DNA of 64,000 bases from Perkinsus olseni (taxonomy: Eukaryota; Perkinsozoa; Perkinsida): positions 1-64,000 of the forward strand of contig JABANN010000086.1 in NCBI GenBank assembly GCA_013115125.1, in the 5' to 3' direction. This document shows positions 11,565 through 24,840 of this stretch, in pieces. The notes beneath the pieces are model-generated. The model searched no databases. It saw only the letters and a program-made list of their open reading frames with translations, and had not been told where the DNA came from. How positions within the stretch are numbered: position 1 is the first letter of the stretch; each line of letters starts with the position of its first letter. Position numbers and translations under genes: made by a program.

Positions 11565-13379
11565 ATGACCGATAAATCTTCGACAGTCACGTCAAGCTCT
11601 CACGGTTGTATCGAGCTCGACGTCCTGGGTGCCGGCAGGAGCGTTGGCCGGTCGTGTGTATTGGCGACCTTCACGCCCATTTCTTCGTCCAAGCCTCCGG
11701 TGCGCATCCTGCTCGACTGTGGGGCAAACGTATCCTGCGGTGACCCTATTCATCACGGAGATGAGGGCTCGGCCTCTGCCGCAGAGCCTGATGATGACTT
11801 CTCTAGCGCTGAGGACTCCACCGAGGCCTCTCCGAAGGACCTCCTTCGAGCTGTCGTTCGCCGGTCGCTGGCCAAACACCGGCACCGCGTCCCTATGCTG
11901 AGCCGTCTGTGCGCGCCAACTGGGAGCCGGACTGGGATGCTGCCGCTTGACGCAATACTCGTTACTCACTTCCACCTGGACCACACTGGTGCTCTACCCT
12001 ATCTAACCGAGGTCCTCATGAGTGGCGAGCCGAAGCAGCCGGAGATCGTCATGTCCCTGATGACCAAACTCACGGCACCGATGCTGTTGAGAGACTATGC
12101 GAAAGAACAGAGCCCGCCGCCGTACTTCCCTTGTCATGTAGAGTCTTGCTTTGAGAAGGCGCAAGTCATGGCGCCTGGCACCCGCCGACCTCTGGCTTGT
12201 GGCGCGACGGTGACGGCTTACCCGGCAGGGCATGTAGTGGGGGCCCTCATGTACATGATAGAGTACGAAGGACTGACGCTCTTCTACACTGGTGATTTCA
12301 GCACGCAGGCTGAGTTCACGATGCCGGCAGCCAACCTGATGACAAGGCGGCTCCCTCTTACAGGGAAGACCATCGACGTGGTTGTCTCAGAGGCTACCTT
12401 CGGAAGTTCGGTCTACATGAACAGTCGTTCCAAAGAGGCTCGGCTGTGTAACATCGTGTGTGGTCGAGAGCGGCTGAGAGACTACATGGGCATGCGGGAC
12501 GTGCCGCCTTTGGTCACCATTATGCCAGTGTTTGCAACGAGTAGGGTCTCAGAGATGGCCCAGATGCTTTTGACTTACTATAAACGAGAGGTGCTCAATA
12601 AAGACTTGCTTGAATCGCTATCTAATCGAGCTGGAGCGACGAGTAAGATCTTCAACCTCCCTGACGACCTCAACCAGAAGAACAAACGGCTAGCGCATGA
12701 TAGTGGCCTCCCTTCGGTACCAGCCATCCGCTTCTACACGCTCAGTCCGGTCACTTACATGTGCAATGAATACTATCGGCGTCTCAGTCTGGGCCTTGCC
12801 GAGGGTGACACGGGGCCTATGGGGGCCGTGGCTGCAGCCAGCACGACAGCGCGAGTGGAGCTGATCGATGAGAACTACGCCTTTCCGCCCAACTGCATTA
12901 GCGTCGTATTTTGTGGCGCAGCGATGATGGAGAGTGGTGCAAGTTTGTCTTTTTTCAATCGGGAGAGCGGAAATCCTCACGCTCAATTTGTGTTGACCGG
13001 ATACTGTCGCAAAGGCACCGTCGGGAATGAGTTGATCATGATCGCCTCGCAGGCAGAGAAGCGGCGGAAGAACGAAGCCAGCAAGCCCCCTAAGAAGCGG
13101 CCGAAGTGGTCCCCGGTGGTCAACTTCGGTGATGGTCGCAAGGTGCACATCCAGTGCAAGCCCTACTACATACCGATGACCTATCACACTGACTCCTACG
13201 GTGCCTGCCAGATGATTGCTGGTCTGAGACCAGCGAGGAGGGTGGTCCTGCTGCACTCTGAGTACAAGAGGATGAAGGCACTGCAAGAGCTTCTGGAGTT
13301 CAGATTAGACGTTCGAGTGGAGTGCCCGGAGAATGGGCAACGTATTGTCGTTGACTGTAACAGCCCCGCTCCAGATTAG
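11565..13379 (+). CDS. Metallo-beta-lactamase/beta-CASP RNA nuclease (IntS11/CPSF73 type)
   Basis: Single-exon, 604-residue protein. Predicted zinc-dependent endonuclease that cuts RNA 3' ends in the Integrator or cleavage/polyadenylation complex. Motif 1 is RILLDCGAN. Motif 2 is THFHLDHTGALPYL (His about 135 to 140). Motif 3 is PAGHVVGALMYMIEYEG (His about 223). Motif 4 is FYTGDFS (Asp about 244). The beta-CASP part begins VVSEATFGS, and motifs B and C are represented by MTYHTDSYGACQMI (His about 541) and VVLLHSEYKRM (His about 564). All metal-binding positions I can place are kept. An insert of acidic residues follows motif 1 (about residues 65-95). The ATG at 11565 is the first in frame. 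The lack of introns contrasts with both neighbours. Confidence 0.88.
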   Translation: MTDKSSTVTSSSHGCIELDVLGAGRSVGRSCVLATFTPISSSKPPVRILLDCGANVSCGDPIHHGDEGSASAAEPDDDFSSAEDSTEASPKDLLRAVVRRSLAKHRHRVPMLSRLCAPTGSRTGMLPLDAILVTHFHLDHTGALPYLTEVLMSGEPKQPEIVMSLMTKLTAPMLLRDYAKEQSPPPYFPCHVESCFEKAQVMAPGTRRPLACGATVTAYPAGHVVGALMYMIEYEGLTLFYTGDFSTQAEFTMPAANLMTRRLPLTGKTIDVVVSEATFGSSVYMNSRSKEARLCNIVCGRERLRDYMGMRDVPPLVTIMPVFATSRVSEMAQMLLTYYKREVLNKDLLESLSNRAGATSKIFNLPDDLNQKNKRLAHDSGLPSVPAIRFYTLSPVTYMCNEYYRRLSLGLAEGDTGPMGAVAAASTTARVELIDENYAFPPNCISVVFCGAAMMESGASLSFFNRESGNPHAQFVLTGYCRKGTVGNELIMIASQAEKRRKNEASKPPKKRPKWSPVVNFGDGRKVHIQCKPYYIPMTYHTDSYGACQMIAGLRPARRVVLLHSEYKRMKALQELLEFRLDVRVECPENGQRIVVDCNSPAPD

Positions 13380-13667
13380 AGTATGGTACACTTAGCGAGG
13401 TTGCTCAGTGTTGTGTTCCGACCCGCCCAGTAAGTTTGAACTACTCGCAGGACTTAGGCTCTTGTGGGACCTTCGCCTTCTCGTGGCTTGCTGGGTTGCA
13501 TGTATTTTTCCTTAGCTTTTCCTTTCCTCGTAGTGATGCTCTCCACCCTCCGATTGAGTACGGCCTCATGGGCTCCTGCCGCCCTCGGTCGTATCGCCTC
13601 TACCCTAAGGAGCCATCCTATCGGTGGTCAGCTGCGTCTCTGCAGCTCTGCCACCGCCGAGGCCACC

Positions 13668-16111
<2,444 letters not shown>

Positions 16112-16831
16112 TACCATCTCTTCGACTTCTCTCACTAACCTTTTCTGTCACGAGTTTCAGAGAGTTTTTTCACCGTTTCCGCCTTTTACTGCTATCAATC
16201 CAACTATAGCTGCCACTACTACAGTAGACACCATCCATCATGTATAGCAGTTTCATGAAAATACTTCGATAGTGTTGTTCGAGTGTCAAGACCCAGGCTT
16301 CGGAAGGGCCATCGGATTCTTGAATCTCGGCGCAGGGTCAAGCGCGCTCGCCCTTAAATGTGCTCGGATAGCAGCGGTACTTGCGGGACGTATCCGTGAG
16401 CACTTGTAGGGTAGAGACTGAAACAACACTTGTTTGAGGGACTAGTCAGCAGCGCCACTTTAGCCACGACTTGTGGCCTACAGGTCGTGATCACCGTGGG
16501 CCTGAAGGATGAAGCTTTGTGGTGGCAGTCCCGCTACTATACTAGGCTTGCTTGTATGCATCCTCTACTGGATGCACCACACCTGATTGTGTTGTTGTAG
16601 TAATACGGTAAGTGGTGAGGGTCGCTGTATGGTGTTCAACAACACCAGGTGTTGTTATTGTCTGGCGAGGAGTAGTAGTAAGAGTAACGTACCACAGAGA
16701 CTCTGTTTGGCCTCTGGTAATCATGCCAGCTCGGCCGCCAAGATTGTCTTACTTCTGCCATTCATGCGGGCACAGGGGTAGTGGCCTTATTATCGGCACT
16801 TTCGATAGGCCTCGGTTGAGTGGGTCTGGTG
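16112..16831. other. Intergenic region
   Basis: No coding exon that I can support; short open frames only. It separates the helicase stop from the RING-H2 gene. Confidence 0.5.
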
Positions 16832-18577
16832 ATGGCAGGTACCACCGCTGTATGCCGATCGTGTGGAAGAGAGGACAGCACTACGATTACCGATATACCG
16901 CCTATGATGGATTATGATGAGCAAGATGATGAGGCAGTTGATGTAGTTCACTCGATCTCTCGACTTCTATGGTGCTATCTCTGCGTCGATGAGGAGCGTT
17001 GTCTTAAGGCCTTCGTCAGCTCACCCCAAGGTAGCAGGCATTTGATGGTTGAGAGCGTTACGGTTATGCCTGCTCCGAGTAGTACCACTCCTTTTCCACC
17101 TCCAAGCTCGGATTTCCGTCCGGGACTAGGTACGCGTTGCCAAACAGCTCAGCCGGGGTCTCGTAATGGACGACAGGGAACGAGCGGTAGTAATCGCGGG
17201 GGCGCCCCAGGTCTCGGTATTTTCGGTAGACGATACTGCATCCTGTGACAGGTCGGTTTGTAGTGGCCCCGAATATCACAGAAGAGGAGTCGGCGCTTGA
17301 AACGTCTAACCCTTCCTCGGTGGGTTCGGGGGCGGCCGTCTGGCTGAGTCCACGGCTCCTGGTGCAGGTCTACGGTGGAAGGCGTGCAGAGAACTACGGC
17401 AGTCCAAAGGGAAGCAAAGCGGTGTGTCCGGCCATGTTGGAGTCGCTGGAGAGGGAGAGGGTAGTCGATGAACAGCATGAGCATGCGTATTTCCCGCCGC
17501 TCAGCTCGAGATATCGCCGGCCGATTTTGAAGTGCTCCGAGAGGACATGGCTCTGGGGGGCACTCGGTATTGCGCTATTTGTGCCGACGAGGATGATGAT
17601 CCAGATCCATTTACGGATCTGCCGTAGGGAGAGAGGGCATCGTCCTGGAACTGAAGTGCTTTTCTCACTGCTTCAGTTGCGGCCATGAGTTCCACCTGGA
17701 CTGCGTGAAGCTGTGGCTCAAAAACAACGCTTGCTGCCCACTTTGCCGCTTCGACCTGCCGCAGACGGACATTGATTACTACCGCATGGTAGCTGAGCGG
17801 GGGCCCACGATGACCTGTCTCGGCTTGATAGACTTGGTCATTGATGATCGGGGGTCGTTTGGTACGGTGAGAACCGAGTGTTTCGCTCTTCAGGTTGGCG
17901 ACGATTTGATGGTTCGTTTGTTGGAGCAACAACAACGTCATCACGAGATCAGGGAGGAGTCTAAGAGACGACAGCACGCTAGGAAGGTCCATCTGGCACT
18001 ACTACGTGGCAGGCCTTTGCATGTAACGCCCGTACCACGGGCGAGGTAGTGATGTGCTCAACTTTCAGGTCGGCGTCCGATGTGCACGCTGCGAGATGAC
18101 GCCTATCATAGGCTCTACACGCTACAGGTGAGCTGCGGGGAGCCTGTCAAAGTCTTTGATCGAAGAAGCTGTGCAATTTTCCCTCGCGGCATTCTTTATT
18201 TCACTTCGTTGTCTACCTTTCGAGGAAGTTGAGCTCGGTGAACATCATCTCGAGAAATTAATGCACAGGCGAAGGAATGCTCCGGTGAGAACTTCGTCGG
18301 TCCCCTCAGGTGCGACGTGTGCGGGCCAAGCTTCACCGTATGCCAGGAGTGTGAGTCGCGGTACTTCTGTGCCGAGACTCATCGCCATAAGTGTAGGCTG
18401 TCTTGCTATTGCTAGCCCGGACGTTGTCGTCGAGCAGGCTCGGTCATCACAGTGGACTCGAAGCAGCTGTTGAAGGACTGGCCTTCGGAGTCGCCAGGGA
18501 GCACAGGCCCGGGGGGTCTGGACAGCCCAACGCGGGAGAGGCTGGCTGAGTCCAGGGAGGGTGCTATCGAAGAGTAA
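16832..18577 (+). CDS. RING-H2 zinc-finger protein, probable E3 ubiquitin ligase
   Basis: The RING-H2 signature is split by an intron at about 17625-17677. The spliced frame reads YCAICADEDDDPDPF, then LPCGHEFHLDCVKLWLKNN, then ACCPLCRFDLP, giving Cys-x2-Cys, Cys-x-His-x2-His-x2-Cys and Cys-x2-Cys. Upstream exons include GTTAVCRSCGRED with CYLC (a possible small zinc site), a Ser/Pro/Gly-rich linker, VAPNITEEESALETSN and MLESLERERLEISPADFEVL; the 44-nt intron at about 17461-17504 joins the last two. Downstream are VGVRCARCEMTPIIGSTRYRL, like the start of a ZZ finger, and CDVCGPSFTVCQECES with YFCAETHRHKC, a second Cys/His cluster. The end is RERLAESREGAIEE, stop 18575-18577. The start and the region 18130-18300 are uncertain. 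Confidence 0.75.
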
Positions 18578-19715
18578 TTCCTTCATGGGAGAGGACCACT
18601 GCGTAGGTGTTGCCGTCGCAGGTACCTTGGTTTCAGCGTGGGGTCGGAAGGCCGAGAGGAGAGCGGTGAGAATGGCCTTGATCGTCCCACCACACGATAG
18701 CTTGAGATTAGTAGTATTATTGATTGCCTCCCCTTGTGCTGTCCATGCTGTCTATAATGTTCCTCGTTGTTCCAGTGGGAAGGGTTGAGTTTGTAACACA
18801 GTTTTCACTAACAGAGAAAAGACAACATGCAAAATTGTTGCCATTATACCAAGGTGGCGTGAGGATGGCGGTCAAACTGTTGAAGTGCTGAGGTAGTATC
18901 CGCATGCTGCCTTGAGAACTGGCTCATGCTGCTGCGATCATGGAAATGCCATGGCAGTGCCTGCCATGTGGCATAGTGGCCTCATTTATTCGGCGTGCAT
19001 TTTCATCGTTACAGCCGTATAAGCGTAGCGGCATCGATCCGATAGAGGCATCGAACTTCGAACTTTCACAGGAGTCGGTAGGAGCGCTAGGGCCAGGCAG
19101 TAAGGGATACTTAAGTCATAACGATGTCCCGCCTTCATCCGCACTAATAGCTGTGACACCGGAGTCTCATGCTCCATTCAAATGGGCGTCAGTCCACCAA
19201 GTCGCTCGGAGGGTGGTGTGCAGCCTCAACGCGATTGTGTGGGTGTCAGAATGATATTAGCCGTACAGGGAGACAGGACACACAATGAGTGCTACCATAT
19301 TCTGTATAGCATACAGTACCACGATACGGTTGCACATACTGGGATTGACTACATGTTGATGAGTAGCACTGTGAGGGGTTCTAGGGCTATGCGCTACAAG
19401 CCATTGATGAGGCTTTGGCTCTTTCTGCTCGACACAGTGAGAGCTATCTGAATAGAGATAAGCTAGTACCCCTCTACTAGAATTAGACGTGTGGGACATG
19501 CTGGATAAATATGATGCTTGCGGTGTTGTGGAGTGGTGTGCTGTCTAGGAGGCTATTGACAGGTGGTATGATCAAGTATCGCACAGGCAACTACTTCCTG
19601 TGATCTCACCGCGCTAGAGCTTTTTATGGTAGTAGTTTTCGGTTGGTGGAGGTTCCAGGTTTCAGGAGAGCTACAGTATATTCACTGACAAGCAGTTTCA
19701 TTGTTTGATATAACT
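18578..19715. other. Intergenic region
   Basis: About 1.1 kb with no exon, RNA gene or clear repeat that I can support. Confidence 0.5.
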
Positions 19716-22336
19716 ATGTCTTCCAAGGAGGACGAAACACCCCTCGTCGGCTCTGCCGCTGCTGCCGTGGCCGTTCTGTGCAGCACTGAGGATGATAGAG
19801 ACTACATCATCCAAGAGCTCAACTCCGCCGAAGTCGGTCTGAAAGCCTGGACGAAATCGCCGCCAAAAGACAGCAAGAATGACGAGGAGGTAGGCTGTGG
19901 ATCGGGGACTTATGACTGCCCATTACTGTATGCAGGTCAAACCGGTAGTGTACGTATCTGCCGAATCCGAAGAAGCCCTCTTGCGATTAGCTGATGAAGC
20001 CCACATCTTATCAAGGGTACCTGGGAAGGACCTCCCACCGATATCAAGTGGGAAGGAGATGTGGTCCCTTCCCAAGGACGGAGGTGAGTCACTGGGCAGC
20101 CCCCGAGCAGTGGTGCATCCCTGTATAATGTCGCCTTGCCAGGTGCCTTGGTGCCGGTTCGAGAAGCCCCACGTCCGGTGCATCTGTCATGGCTAGAGAC
20201 TACTACTGCTGTCACCAATGCAATCTACTCAGTTTGCGGTTTCGACTTGGATGGTGGGTTACTTCTCTTCTCATCATCGTCTGTTAGCTTCCAAGTGTCA
20301 GATTCCGTTGAGGTGCAGAGTCTGTCCGAGCCCTTCACTGAGCATCGAGTCAGGACTCCGCTCCTGCCTGTGCGCGACTACTTCAACTTCATGAACATCA
20401 TCATCTACTGGCTCGTCCCACCGAGCCTCTTCGCGATTGAGCTGTGGGCCGTCGGAGAGACAGGAGCGAGCGTTGTGGACTCGCCTTATGTGCCTTGGTA
20501 AGACGTTGGTCATTATCTTCCGCAGTGAGAGCCTCTCCAGGTACGCCTTCTTCCTGTTAGTCTGGAGTGTGGTATTGCCATCTTGGCTGAAGTATGGTGG
20601 GTGGACAACTCGAGCTACGGACACCATAGATAGCTGCTTTAACAAGGGCCAGCGGGAAGCACAGCGAGCTAACCCTCACTATCATACATACTCCATCAGG
20701 AGGTCACCTGTCACTGGTGCTACAGAAAGGCAATCCTGTTAACTTTATCCTGTGTACCACTGGTCAACTGTCTTCATCAGATACTGTTCTGTCTGGCGTA
20801 GAGCTGTGGGCTTCGCAATCTCCGCCCTGGTCACAGCCTTCATGGTCCTTTGCGCCTTCTGTGCTGGTATGTGCTCTCTCAACCTCCAGGGATATATTCA
20901 TGGTCCCAACTCGACGCTAGCCGAAGGTCTCGAGGCCGATTTTGTGTAGGCACGCTGCCATTGGGATTTTCGGCAGTCTCTCGTCTCTCTCAGGTCGCCG
21001 TTTTACATTCCCCGGCTGGCTCGCCTTGCTGAGCCCGGTCATATCTTCGACCCGAACTCCGACAGCACCATCCCATGGAGCGTGCTGCCAGTCCTCTGCC
21101 ACACGATTGTTATCCAACTCATGAACCTAACGTAAGAACTTCCTCCCCATCTTCTGGAGCTCTGACGAATTGCTTATTCAGGTACCGAGACATTGCTGCC
21201 TGGTTAACTAAGCTCGAGAACTGGCCGTTGATGGTCCAGTACCAAAAATCCCTCGTCTTCAAGCGCTTCCTCTTCGAGGCTCTCGATTGCTACTCTGTGC
21301 TATTCTATGTTGGCATCTACGAGGTGAGTGCCCGTCAGTTCCCTTACTCTACGAGATCTGCGTAAACTTATGGTCTCTCAGTTGGATATCATGAAACTGC
21401 GTGGAGAGCTGGTTTCGCTGTACTACGTTGATACCTTCCGAAGATTCACAGTAGAGACTCTGGTGAGAGAGAGGGTTCTCTACAGTTGGTGAGTCATTCC
21501 GTTCATTCCCGCAGATACCATTCATCCACTCCTACCGTACCTTCGGAAGCGCCAAGATGCCCCCGGCCAAGGACGCCGACGAGCAGCTCCACCGGGCTGA
21601 GGAACTGGATGAGCATGAGATCTTCGACGACTACCTTGAGGTGCCTACGCTTGACAGCAATAACCGGTTGACAACCCACTCTGCGTCATTCCATCGCTTA
21701 TTCACAGGTGGTCATCACGTTTGGCTACGTCACGGTATTCGGAGCCACTTCCATGCCCCTTTGCTCTCTGGTCAGTCTAATCGCCATGGTCATTGAGAGG
21801 TACCTTGCTCATGGCTTCGCAGCGCATTCGAGTGCAGCTACTCTGTGTAGGTACTCTGATGAGTTGAAGCTCGGGTTGACTCGGCGCTGCGGATCCATGT
21901 ACCGGCCCTCGCACCCGTTGGATCCCAGCTTGCACCAATTGTGGTGTCAAATAATAGAATTCATGGGATGGGCAGCAGTCTTCACCAATTGCATCCTATT
22001 TGGCTTCGCCAGTGATCAGATGCCTGAAGTCTTCCCACAGTAGGGCGAGGGTCGCTGTCGACTGACTTGGGCCAACATCATTCCAACTTCAGGTTTTTCC
22101 ATGGAGACACTGTCTTGGCCGGGTACGGCCGTTTCGTTGTTGCCTCGGTATTCGGTTTGGAGCATCTGATACTGGCGCTGCAGCTGTTGTTGGTGTCCAC
22201 TATCCCCACAATGCCGAGCTGGGTTAAGCACGACCTCCAAAGGGAGGACCTCCGCTCGAAGGGTATGCTGCCTGAGCAGCGACATGTCGCCGAGGAAGTG
22301 GAGAACGAGGGTGATCAAAGTCCTCGAGATGAGTGA
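19716..22336 (+). CDS. Anoctamin (TMEM16) family membrane protein
   Basis: Anoctamins are ten-helix calcium-activated phospholipid scramblases or chloride channels. The N-terminal cytosolic part starts MSSKEDETPLVGSAAAAVAV. Later exons give the membrane core: FNFMNIIIYWLVPPSLFAIEL (about 20385), YAFFLLVWSVVLPSWLKY (20541), RRAVGFAISALVTAFMVLC (20799), YRDIAAWLTKLENWPLMV with SLVFKRFLFEALDCYSVLFY (21182-21310), and FDDYLE joined across a 79-nt intron to VVITFGYVTVFGATSMPL (about 21628-21770). The last two match the anoctamin blocks Y..lA.WLT..EN and FxDYLExVIQFGYVTxF. Two further hydrophobic exons and an acidic tail end at 22334-22336. Short introns separate roughly a dozen exons. The divergent short form resembles the ANO10/ANO8 branch. 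Exact splice sites near 20500-20750 are not settled. Confidence 0.85.
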
Positions 22337-22998
22337 TCGTCCGCTTGACGATTTAAAAACGAGTGATCATCTTTCATATTTTCACCGAATCTTTCAGCTT
22401 CCTTCGAGACAGGATTGCGTTCAGTAATTGGCAAGAAGCGAAGCTGCCGAGTCAGCAGTGCCGATGTCCGTGGTAACTCGGCGGTGGAGATCCTTTCTCC
22501 TCCGTCGTCCTCTGTTCGTCTTCTCAAAGTGCAGGATGAATTTGCCGGCATGCTCATCTTCTGACTGACCCTGACGTTCCGAAGCTGACTTATATATTGC
22601 AGATTGAGAACTTGGAATCCCTCGAGGATTCCTTTCTCAATCCGTCTTCATTCGCCTTCTGTCCAGGAGCAGCCATTTCGACGTTTTGACTGAAATGAAT
22701 GTGAGCGTCACTCTCAGCCTGATTGCGCTGTAAGAGCTCGCATGGGAGTTTCGAGCGGGAATTCCACAAACCCAGCGGCGAGCTAAACTGAAAAACCTAT
22801 CAAGTTTCTGCGTCTCGAGCGGGAATTCCAAAACCCAGCGGCGAGCTAAACTGAAAAACCGATCATGTTTCTGCGCGTTACAATGCCTCGTGGACATTCC
22901 CCGCAACTCTCGCCTCGCTACACGCCCTGCTTTGCTGCCATGTTCTCATCTGAACTATAATCAAGAGACCAATAAATGAGCAACTTCATTTTATAGGC
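22337..22998. other. Region with possible coding relic and 64-bp tandem duplication
   Basis: A 65-codon open stretch without Met ends at 22562 (near the end SSSVRLLKVQDEFAGMLIF); its composition looks coding but it joins to nothing. It may be a lost exon. Confidence 0.35.
22751..22876. repeat. Tandem direct duplication, about 63-64 bp unit
   Basis: Two adjacent units beginning TCGAGCGGGAATTCC and ending GTTTCTGCG (22751-22813 and 22815-22876) differ at only a few positions, so the duplication is recent. Confidence 0.85.
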
Positions 22999-23502
22999 GT
23001 GGAGTACCTGAGATCTGAGCATGAACCGAGCTATCCTGCCATTTCAGCTTCACCGCTGAAGCCTTCACCGGAGCGATGTTCATTTGCTTCTTTCCAGATT
23101 GGCAGGACAGACCCCAGAGTGGTTGCTGTGTTCCTGTATTTGAACTCGTACGCTCCTGACACTATCCGTCTATATGAGGAGTCTCGGTTCATCAAAGTCC
23201 GGTGTAAGTTCCATGACTCATGGACCATGAGGCGAGCGAAGGGCTCGATAGTGAGTTGCCACTGTCCCTCTTATCAGACCCCTCGTCCAAGCGCTCCCTC
23301 TACGCCCGTTATGATTTCACGTGATGGTGTTCTACTCCAGAGCGGATGCTCTACTGTGGACTTATCTATCTCCACTTGGCCCACTCTATCTCATTGTTAC
23401 TACCAATTCCGCTACTTACGTACGTACTTTAGTGGTTACAAGATTCAGTTTCATCGTGGACCTGGCAGTGGTCGGCTGGCGCGGCTCTTCCATCACCTAT
23501 GA
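22999..23502 (+). CDS. Unrecognised open frame or exon
   Basis: A 167-codon open frame (no ATG at its start) includes ERCSFASFQIGRTDPRVVAVFLYL and SRFIKVRCKFHDSWTMRRAK. A 27-nt GTGAGT...CAG stretch at about 23252 would be a very short intron. It could be an exon pair of an unknown gene or chance. No family is recognised. Confidence 0.25.
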   Translation: MEYLRSEHEPSYPAISASPLKPSPERCSFASFQIGRTDPRVVAVFLYLNSYAPDTIRLYEESRFIKVRCKFHDSWTMRRAKGSIVSCHCPSYQTPRPSAPSTPVMISRDGVLLQSGCSTVDLSISTWPTLSHCYYQFRYLRTYFSGYKIQFHRGPGSGRLARLFHHL

Positions 23503-24058
23503 ATGATAAATGGCCAAGCTGCTATTTAATGAGTCAATGGATAGTATTCATAATATCACCGCACTCAGTAGAGACTTCATGACTCTGTTCAACACGACTT
23601 GCTAACGGAACGATTTCCCTCGCCCGCGGCATCAGACTTTTGGAGAGGCGAATCGCCTCAGGCGATATTTGATTATTTTTCACAATCTCAATAAGTTCCG
23701 TCATTTATCGGCACTAAGCTACCGCGCCACAACAACTACCCGTCCAGCCTCTCATATTGGGTTTCTAGGTGGTGGAGACGCCTGGGAGACGTGTCGGGAG
23801 AGGTTCCATGAGCCTTGGGAGTGGTTCACGGTTCACAGAACATGCTCGTTGTTCTCTTGAGCCTTTGATAACGTCTCCAACTCTTCTGATTCTGTGCAGA
23901 TGAGCAGGTGTTTTCAGCCACTTATGGGTCCGAATGAGTAGCCCCAACCTGAGTAGAAGAGGCCGAGTGGCGAACTGTCCTCGGAGTAGATCTCGATGAC
24001 CACAGAAACTCGTCTATAATTGCATTGAATGGTCTTAGGTTTGCCCTGCCCACTCATC

Positions 24059-24113
24059 GATGCTAGTCTGACTAAGCCGGTTTTCGGCGTTGGACTTGAA
24101 ACTCACATACACG
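24059..24113 (+). repeat. Dispersed ~57-nt element, copy 1
   Basis: Matches the shared pattern TGCTAGTCTAACYAAGCC, then (5-7 nt), then CGGCGTTGGACTTGAAACTC, then a CA-rich end. Six other copies are in the window. Confidence 0.75.
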
Positions 24114-24840
24114 CAGTGAGTGATAATCGGCACGATGCGTGTGTATGAAAGACAGTTTGCAGCTTCTGTCGTATAATTTTTGTTGAGCTGCTCGTGAGCA
24201 GACCGTTGGAGCGTAAAGGTTCTACGGTAGACGAAGTCACTCTCGCGAGATTATCGAGCAGACCATGACGTAGAGCATGTCTCCCAGCTTTCCTTCATTC
24301 ACTGGTCTAGATGACACTTTCAAACGTTGCACAGTGGTTGTCAACATACTATTTTAATGTTGATGATCTATCAGTAGCAACATAAAGATCTGTTGTATTG
24401 GGCTGCAGCTCTTATTGGTGCACAGTCTCCCTACGAAACCGAGTTGGGTCGAGCGCGACCTCCGAAGGATGGCCCCTCGCAGCGAGCTCATCCTGCCAAG
24501 AGTTCATACTCTCAGTACCCCGACCGAGAATGCCCTATTCGTTCGTCTTCTCCTTTCTGCCTGTGTACCTTCTTCGTGAAAATAGAAGCAACACGGTTAG
24601 TGGGGAGGATGCGAAGAATAGTTCTATAAAGTTGTGCACTGCTACTTATGTTCGATACTAGGAGCTTCCAGACATGTTTCGAATGGAAGACTTGCCGTTC
24701 CGTGCCATCTTGCTTCTTCGCGCGCTAGCGCCTCTCCTAGCGGAAATATTCGCACAGCGGGAATATTATGAGCTGGGGGATAGCACTGGGTGCACTTGCT
24801 CTCATCTCCTCCAAATCACTCATCCTGTAGTTGAGTTTCT

